From NCBI GenBank assembly GCA_018062725.1, contig JAGORP010000071.1:1-11620 (forward strand): a stretch of 11,620 bases of DNA, in the 5' to 3' direction. This DNA is from Flavobacterium sp. (GTDB lineage: Bacteria; Bacteroidota; Bacteroidia; Flavobacteriales; Flavobacteriaceae). The notes beneath the pieces are model-generated. The model was not told the origin of the DNA and did not search any database. It worked only from the letters and a program-made list of their open reading frames with translations. Both the position numbers and the translations under genes were made by a program. Within the stretch, counting starts at the first letter, position 1. Every line of letters starts with the position of its first letter. Positions 7,009 to 11,620 of this stretch are shown here, piece by piece.

Positions 7009-8988
7009 ATGATAAAAAAATTACTTTTCGTATTACTATTTAGTAATATTTCATTTTCACAAGTTTACATTAATGAACTTGATGCGGATACTCCTAGTAC
7101 TGACATTTTAGAATTCGTTGAATTAAAATCGGTTACTCCAAATTTTTCATTAGACGGGTATGTTTTAGTTTTCTTTAATGCGGGTAATTTAGATAAAGCC
7201 TACATGTCATTTGATTTAGATGGATTAGTGACGGATGTAAATGGAATTATTACTTTAGGAAATAGTGGTGTTTCACCAGCTCCGGATCGAATAATTAATG
7301 ACAATATAATTCAAAATGGTCCTGATGCTGTAGCCATTTATTTAGGAAACCCTTCTGATTTTATTAACGGTACTACAGTTGCTCATCAAACGAACTTAAT
7401 TGATGCTCTCATTCACAAGACAGCTGATGCCAACCCTGTAAGTTTAATGGCCGCTTTAGGTGAAACATTTGCTTATGATGAATTTATCAGTACGATGAGT
7501 CCTAGTGATGCCAATTCTATTCAAAGAAAAAACGATGGGACTTATGAAACAAAGGCGCCAACTCCAGATGTGCCAAATGATGGTTCAGGAACTATAGCAA
7601 ATGCAATTTTAGCAACCTTTTCTGCTGCAGAATTGAGCGAGCCTAATCCCTTCACTATTACTTTTTCAACACAAACTCTAGTAACGGGGAGTGATTTAGT
7701 GTTAAATTATTCTTTAGCCAACGGAACTTTCACCACAGGAGATTATACCGGACCATTAACAGCAACAATTCCAGTAGGTACGTCGAGCGTCATAGTCAAT
7801 TATACTATGGTTGATGATGTAATTAATGAAGGTGATGAAATACTAAAATTGACAATAGCAGCAGTTGGACCTAATTATTCCTTAACAAACAATAATATTG
7901 AAGTACGTGTGCATGACAATGATTATATTGTGCAGCCATGGGGAACTCCAATTGATCCGACCTATGGTTTATGTCCAAGAAATATCCCTGTAGGCTATTA
8001 TGATTCGTTAGAAGGCAAATCAGGAGCTCAATTAAAACAAGCTATTCAAGACATAATTGCTAATCCAACAGTGGTAAGAGAACATACGTATGCGGATGTG
8101 TGGGAAATGTTAAAAGATGCCGATGCTAGCCCTTTAAACAGTAGTGATGTTTGGTTGATGTATGTTGAACATCCTAGTTCAAAATTAAACCAACAAACGG
8201 GAACTTCTGGCGCGATTGGGGCTTGGAACAGAGAACATATTTATTGTCAGTCAAGAGGCGCTTTTAATCTAGATACAGGTGCTCCAAATGATGGTATTGA
8301 TGTTTGGGATACCACTGATGCTAACGATATTACAGCCGGAGGGGCTGACGGTCACCACATTAGAGCAGAAGATAGTCCAGAAAATTCATCAAGAAATAAC
8401 AAAAATTATGGTGTAGATGCTTCGGGAACCGATGATTATAACGGTCCAACAGGTAACTTAGGTAGCTGGCGAGGTGATGTGGCAAGAGCGGTTTTTTATA
8501 TGGCCGTGAGGTATAATGGATTAAATGTTGTTCCAGGTTTTCCTTCTGAAACACCAACGGGATATATTGGGGATTTAACAACGTTATTGGCGTGGAATGT
8601 TACTGATAAATCGGATGATTTTGAAATGAATCATAATAATGTAGTGTACAACTGGCAAAAAAATAGAAATCCTTTTGTTGATTATCCTGTTTTAGCCGAT
8701 TATGTTTTTGGATCTCTAGTTGGACAAACATGGAATGCTGCTTTAGCGACACAAGATTTTAATAAACTGAATGTGGTAATGTATCCAAATCCTTCGAATG
8801 GTTCTATCCGTATTGCTGGATTGCTGGAATCGGCAACTATTGAAGTGCAGTCAATAACAGGTCAAAAATTAATAGAGAAGTCATATGAAAATGAATCTAG
8901 ATTGGATTTAGATTTGGCTTCAGGTGTTTATTTGGTTAAAATTACAGAAGGAAATAAATCAGTGATAAAGAAGTTAATTATTAGATAG
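7009..8988 (+). CDS. Secreted multidomain endonuclease I (LTD-like, Calx-beta, EndoI nuclease, T9SS sorting domain)
   Basis: A 659-residue secreted nuclease expected to cut extracellular DNA or RNA without sequence specificity. Residues 1-18 (MIKKLLFVLLFSNISFSQ) are a signal peptide. About 19-145 begins VYINELDADTPSTDILEFVE, which resembles a lamin-tail/LTD domain. About 200-305 is a Calx-beta domain ending in a VHDND motif. About 328-568 is the endonuclease I/Vvn-type domain (YYDSLEGKSG onward). Its active-site motif W406-N-R-E-H410 contains the general base H410 and metal ligand E409; DGHH (447-450) and ENSSRNN (458-464) supply the rest, with N459 matching the second metal-binding Asn of Vvn. 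C322 and C413 are the only cysteines in the mature protein and could form a disulfide. The last ~73 residues (VVMYPNPSNGSI to the terminal KKLIIR) are a type A T9SS C-terminal domain, so the protein should cross the outer membrane by type IX secretion. I chose ATG 7009, not an in-frame TTG at 6976, because the signal peptide begins there. Confidence 0.95.
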   Translation: MIKKLLFVLLFSNISFSQVYINELDADTPSTDILEFVELKSVTPNFSLDGYVLVFFNAGNLDKAYMSFDLDGLVTDVNGIITLGNSGVSPAPDRIINDNIIQNGPDAVAIYLGNPSDFINGTTVAHQTNLIDALIHKTADANPVSLMAALGETFAYDEFISTMSPSDANSIQRKNDGTYETKAPTPDVPNDGSGTIANAILATFSAAELSEPNPFTITFSTQTLVTGSDLVLNYSLANGTFTTGDYTGPLTATIPVGTSSVIVNYTMVDDVINEGDEILKLTIAAVGPNYSLTNNNIEVRVHDNDYIVQPWGTPIDPTYGLCPRNIPVGYYDSLEGKSGAQLKQAIQDIIANPTVVREHTYADVWEMLKDADASPLNSSDVWLMYVEHPSSKLNQQTGTSGAIGAWNREHIYCQSRGAFNLDTGAPNDGIDVWDTTDANDITAGGADGHHIRAEDSPENSSRNNKNYGVDASGTDDYNGPTGNLGSWRGDVARAVFYMAVRYNGLNVVPGFPSETPTGYIGDLTTLLAWNVTDKSDDFEMNHNNVVYNWQKNRNPFVDYPVLADYVFGSLVGQTWNAALATQDFNKLNVVMYPNPSNGSIRIAGLLESATIEVQSITGQKLIEKSYENESRLDLDLASGVYLVKITEGNKSVIKKLIIR

Positions 8989-9008
8989 TTTCCACTAATT
9001 AAAACAAT

Positions 9009-9036
9009 AAAGTCCCAAATTTCTGGGACTTTTTTT
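9009..9036. terminator. Bidirectional Rho-independent terminator between the nuclease and bestrophin genes
   Basis: A perfect hairpin with arms AGTCCCA (9011-9017) and TGGGACT (9024-9030) extends by two A-T pairs (9009-9010 with 9031-9032) around a 6-nt loop. On the plus strand it is followed by a T run (9031-9036), about 20 nt after the nuclease stop. On the minus strand it follows the bestrophin TAA (9037-9035) almost directly and has a looser tail (TTTATTGTTTT). The plus-strand T run overlaps the bestrophin stop codon. Confidence 0.9.
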
Positions 9037-9898
9037 ATAGTAATTCTTCAATGTTTTTCTTGATGTTTTCGGCCATTCTTTGTGTAGGAAGATCATTTTC
9101 ATCGTTACCGAAAGGCTCTTCTATTTCTTCGGCAATTAATTCTAAACTAGCCAATACATAAAAAATAAAGATCACCACAGGAATTGTATAATAGCCTAAA
9201 TTAAAAACATAACCAAAAGGAAGTGTCATCACATAAAAAAAGATGAATTTCTTTAAGAAAACACTATAGGAATAGGGTATAGGTGTGTTTTTAATTCGTT
9301 CGCAAGCGCCACAAATGTCGGTAAAAGCGGTTAGTTCTAAGTTAATAAAAAGTAACTGCTCATTGGTTAATTTGTTTGCTTTTTTTAATTCATAAACCTT
9401 CTTCATGATGAGTTTCATCAACTGATTGGGTTTGTGTTTCTTGTGATCTATATTAATATTAAATTCTTCAAACAATTCTTGACTAATTTTTTCGTCTTTT
9501 AAGTGAAGATTTAAAGCTTGAGCATAATACGGAATCGCTTTTCTAAAAAAAAGTTTGTCTTCTTTTAATTCTAAAATAGCCGATAATTTTAAAGCTAAAT
9601 TTCGACTAGAATTTACCAAACTGCCCCATTGTTTTCGTCCTTCCCACCAACGATCATAGGCCGTATTTGTTCTAAAAACCAACAATAATGAAATCACAAA
9701 GCCCAACATACTGTGCATGATGGTAATGTTTTTTAGATGGTGGTTTTCGGATAATTTAAAATACTCAATTTCAAGAAAAGCAATTATTCCAGTGTAGATT
9801 CCAATACAAATAATTATAGGAAGTAACTGTCTGAATGTATCGGCTTTGTGAAACCTAAAAATAAATGAAAACCAATCTTTCGGATTATAAGAAATCAT
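9035..9898 (-). CDS. Bestrophin-family ion channel
   Basis: A 287-residue inner-membrane channel subunit of the bestrophin/UPF0187 family, which forms pentamers. Characterised bacterial members include an anion- or cation-conducting pore, and ion selectivity cannot be read from this sequence. Four hydrophobic segments are visible (about 25-43, 58-78, 213-232, 236-256) with a cytosolic helical domain between them. Family signatures are FRTNTAYDRWWEGRKQWG (75-92), the ER-x5-P-P segment CERIKNTPIPYSYS (199-212) and the acidic EEIEEPFGNDENDLP (257-271), which follows the last helix. Length is normal for bacterial bestrophins (about 280-310). The ATG at 9898 lies only 3 nt after the kup stop codon, so the two genes should be cotranscribed and perhaps translationally coupled. 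The stop codon lies in the tail of the shared terminator. Confidence 0.92.
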   Translation of the reverse strand: MISYNPKDWFSFIFRFHKADTFRQLLPIIICIGIYTGIIAFLEIEYFKLSENHHLKNITIMHSMLGFVISLLLVFRTNTAYDRWWEGRKQWGSLVNSSRNLALKLSAILELKEDKLFFRKAIPYYAQALNLHLKDEKISQELFEEFNINIDHKKHKPNQLMKLIMKKVYELKKANKLTNEQLLFINLELTAFTDICGACERIKNTPIPYSYSVFLKKFIFFYVMTLPFGYVFNLGYYTIPVVIFIFYVLASLELIAEEIEEPFGNDENDLPTQRMAENIKKNIEELL

Positions 9899-9901
9899 AT
9901 T

Positions 9902-11620
9902 TTAATGCTCTTTTTCTTTGTAAATTCGAGTCATTTCAATTTTTTCAGGAGCGTGTAATACCATAGGGAACTTTTCAATTTTTACAGATCCACTATCCAA
10001 ACCGAAGGCTTTTTCTTCCGATAATGAGAATTTTTTAAAGAAGAAATACGTATTCATCACAACTTTTTCATAGAAATGCATGAAACTGTCGTTTGATAAA
10101 TATTTTTCAGAAAGTACAAATTTGAAATCACCAATAATATTGTTTTTATGTAAAGACTCATATCGACTGGTAATGTCTACTTCACCTTTTTGAACCATGT
10201 CTTTAATCACTTCTTTAAACATTAAATTAATTTTAGTCGGTTCTCTAAACCCTAAATTAAAATCAATTCGATACAAATCATCTGCAACGATTTCGGTCAC
10301 TTTGTATTCTTTTTTATACGGTTCGCTTAAAACATTTACGTGTATAAACCAATATAAATCGGCACGTTTAGGTCTTTTTTGTAAAATAGAATACATTACT
10401 TTTTCTTCTATTTCATCTACGCGACCTGCGTTGGTCATATACACTAAATGCGTTGCGTATTTTGGGATAGATAAGTCAACACTTAATTCGGCTAATACCT
10501 TTTTATAACTATCAATTTTAACGTATTTGGTATATGATTTTCCAATTTGCTTGGCTTTAAACCAAATGGCCATAATTCCGATTAAGATCGTAGCAATAAT
10601 TAAAGTTACATAACCGCCATGGGCAAATTTATCTAGGCATGCGACTAAAAAGCTAAATTCAATTACCAGATAAAGTAAAATAATTGGTATAATGATGTAT
10701 GCTGCCAGTCTTTTCATGACCATATAATACATTAAAAGTAAGGTGGTCATGATCATACAAAGTACAATAGCTAAACCGTAAGCGGCTTCCATTTTACTAG
10801 ATTCTTCGAAGTACAATACGATTCCAATACAACCAGCAAGAAGTAACCAGTTAATCGATGGAATATAAAGTTGTCCTTTTAATTCTGTTGGGTACTTAAT
10901 TTTAACTTTTGGCCAAAAATTTAATCGCATGGCTTCATTTATTAAGGTAAAAGAACCAGAAATTAATGCTTGAGAAGCAATAACGGCTGCCATTGTTGCA
11001 ATTACAATTCCGAACGGTTGAAACCAATCGGCCATCATTAAATAAAACGGGTTTACGTTGTGTGGATTTATACTTGAAAGTGTCTCCCCCTGATGCTTAA
11101 TCAAATAAGAACCTTGTCCGAAATAGTTTAAAAGCAATGCAATTTTTACAAAAATCCAACTAATTCTGATGTTTTTACGTCCACAATGCCCCATATCCGA
11201 ATACAAAGCCTCTGCACCTGTGGTACATAAAAATACAAATCCTAAAACATAAAAACCTTCTGGGTGGATTTTTAATAAATGAATAGCATAATAAGGATTT
11301 ACCGCTTTCAGAACATCAAAATTATGTGAAATTTGAATCGTCCCTATAATCGCTAACATTCCGAACCAAATCATCATCATTGGTGCAAAGAATTTCCCCA
11401 CTAAACTAGTTCCAAATTGTTGAATGATAAATAAAATACACAAAATAGCGATTACAATTGGCACGGTATTCAGTTCAGGAAAATAAATTTTAACCCCTTC
11501 CACTGCCGAAGAGACAGAAATTGGAGGCGTTATAATTCCATCTGCTAAAAGTGCTGAACCTCCAATGATCGCAGGAATAATTAACCATTTTATCTTAGTT
11601 CTTTTTACAAGCGCATAGAG
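9902..11620 (-). CDS. kup: Kup-family potassium uptake protein, 5' end beyond the right edge
   Basis: A 572-residue fragment of a KUP/HAK/KT low-affinity K+ transporter, which takes up K+ with H+ across the inner membrane. The open frame continues uninterrupted to base 11620; about 80-90 N-terminal residues are missing compared with a typical ~650-residue Kup. Signatures are ADGIITPPISVSSAVEG (fragment residues 26-42), the family's best-known motif, and TGAEALYSDMGHCGRK (134-149). About ten hydrophobic helices span residues 13-353. The final ~215 residues form the soluble C-terminal domain normal for this family. A GTG (Val) codon at 11503 within the SAVEG motif might be mistaken for a start, but the conserved sequence upstream of it shows it is internal. 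The stop is followed after 3 nt by the bestrophin ATG, indicating an operon with kup first. Confidence 0.96.
   Translation of the reverse strand, partial: LYALVKRTKIKWLIIPAIIGGSALLADGIITPPISVSSAVEGVKIYFPELNTVPIVIAILCILFIIQQFGTSLVGKFFAPMMMIWFGMLAIIGTIQISHNFDVLKAVNPYYAIHLLKIHPEGFYVLGFVFLCTTGAEALYSDMGHCGRKNIRISWIFVKIALLLNYFGQGSYLIKHQGETLSSINPHNVNPFYLMMADWFQPFGIVIATMAAVIASQALISGSFTLINEAMRLNFWPKVKIKYPTELKGQLYIPSINWLLLAGCIGIVLYFEESSKMEAAYGLAIVLCMIMTTLLLMYYMVMKRLAAYIIIPIILLYLVIEFSFLVACLDKFAHGGYVTLIIATILIGIMAIWFKAKQIGKSYTKYVKIDSYKKVLAELSVDLSIPKYATHLVYMTNAGRVDEIEEKVMYSILQKRPKRADLYWFIHVNVLSEPYKKEYKVTEIVADDLYRIDFNLGFREPTKINLMFKEVIKDMVQKGEVDITSRYESLHKNNIIGDFKFVLSEKYLSNDSFMHFYEKVVMNTYFFFKKFSLSEEKAFGLDSGSVKIEKFPMVLHAPEKIEMTRIYKEKEH

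Noticed and set aside
11501..11503. GTG codon as the Kup start
   Set aside because: It encodes the Val of the conserved SAVEG motif; the frame continues to the window edge with recognisable Kup sequence, so the gene is cut by the edge.
1..11620. Mobile elements, CRISPR arrays, tRNA/rRNA genes, defence or phage systems
   Set aside because: No transposase, integrase, direct-repeat array, structured RNA or defence gene was seen. Coding is dense, and all larger open regions are explained by chromosomal genes.

Overview
The window reads as ordinary chromosomal DNA from a member of the Bacteroidota, most likely a Flavobacterium-like Flavobacteriaceae. The DNA is very AT-rich, Shine-Dalgarno sites are absent, and a secreted protein carries a type IX secretion C-terminal domain. 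A fused alpha/beta E1 2-oxoacid dehydrogenase and a soluble PAS histidine kinase with an 'AHNLRAP' H-box also fit this group. The genus is inferred from protein style, not from a marker gene.

Layout from left to right. (1) The first 25 codons of a CheY-like response regulator (minus strand) run off the left edge. They overlap the end of a cytoplasmic PAS histidine kinase by 4 nt (ATGA), so the two form a kinase/regulator operon with the kinase first. (2) A 241-nt spacer follows, holding a strong minus-strand terminator. Beyond it is a single-gene unit for a fused E1 alpha/beta 2-oxoacid dehydrogenase, probably the branched-chain type. (3) A 158-nt AT-rich spacer separates this from a 932-residue exported protein on the minus strand. 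That protein looks like an M1-peptidase-like domain without its zinc ligands, joined to a C-terminal outer-membrane beta-barrel. (4) A 183-nt divergent spacer leads to the only plus-strand gene, a secreted multidomain endonuclease I (signal peptide, lamin-tail-like domain, Calx-beta, EndoI nuclease, T9SS sorting domain). (5) A bidirectional hairpin terminator is shared with the converging operon from the right: a Kup potassium transporter (5' end beyond the right edge) followed 3 nt later by a bestrophin-family channel.

The genes fall into unrelated functional units: signalling, central or amino-acid catabolism, envelope biogenesis, nucleic-acid scavenging, and ion homeostasis. I see no mobile element, CRISPR array, tRNA, rRNA, phage gene or defence island, and no clear new multigene system. 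The points most worth a second look are the apparently dead M1-like/barrel fusion, the reciprocal Asp/Asn exchange at the two expected Mg-ThDP ligands of the E1 enzyme, the kup-bestrophin pairing, and two genes whose only plausible full-length start is a non-ATG codon. No spacer exceeds 300 nt.
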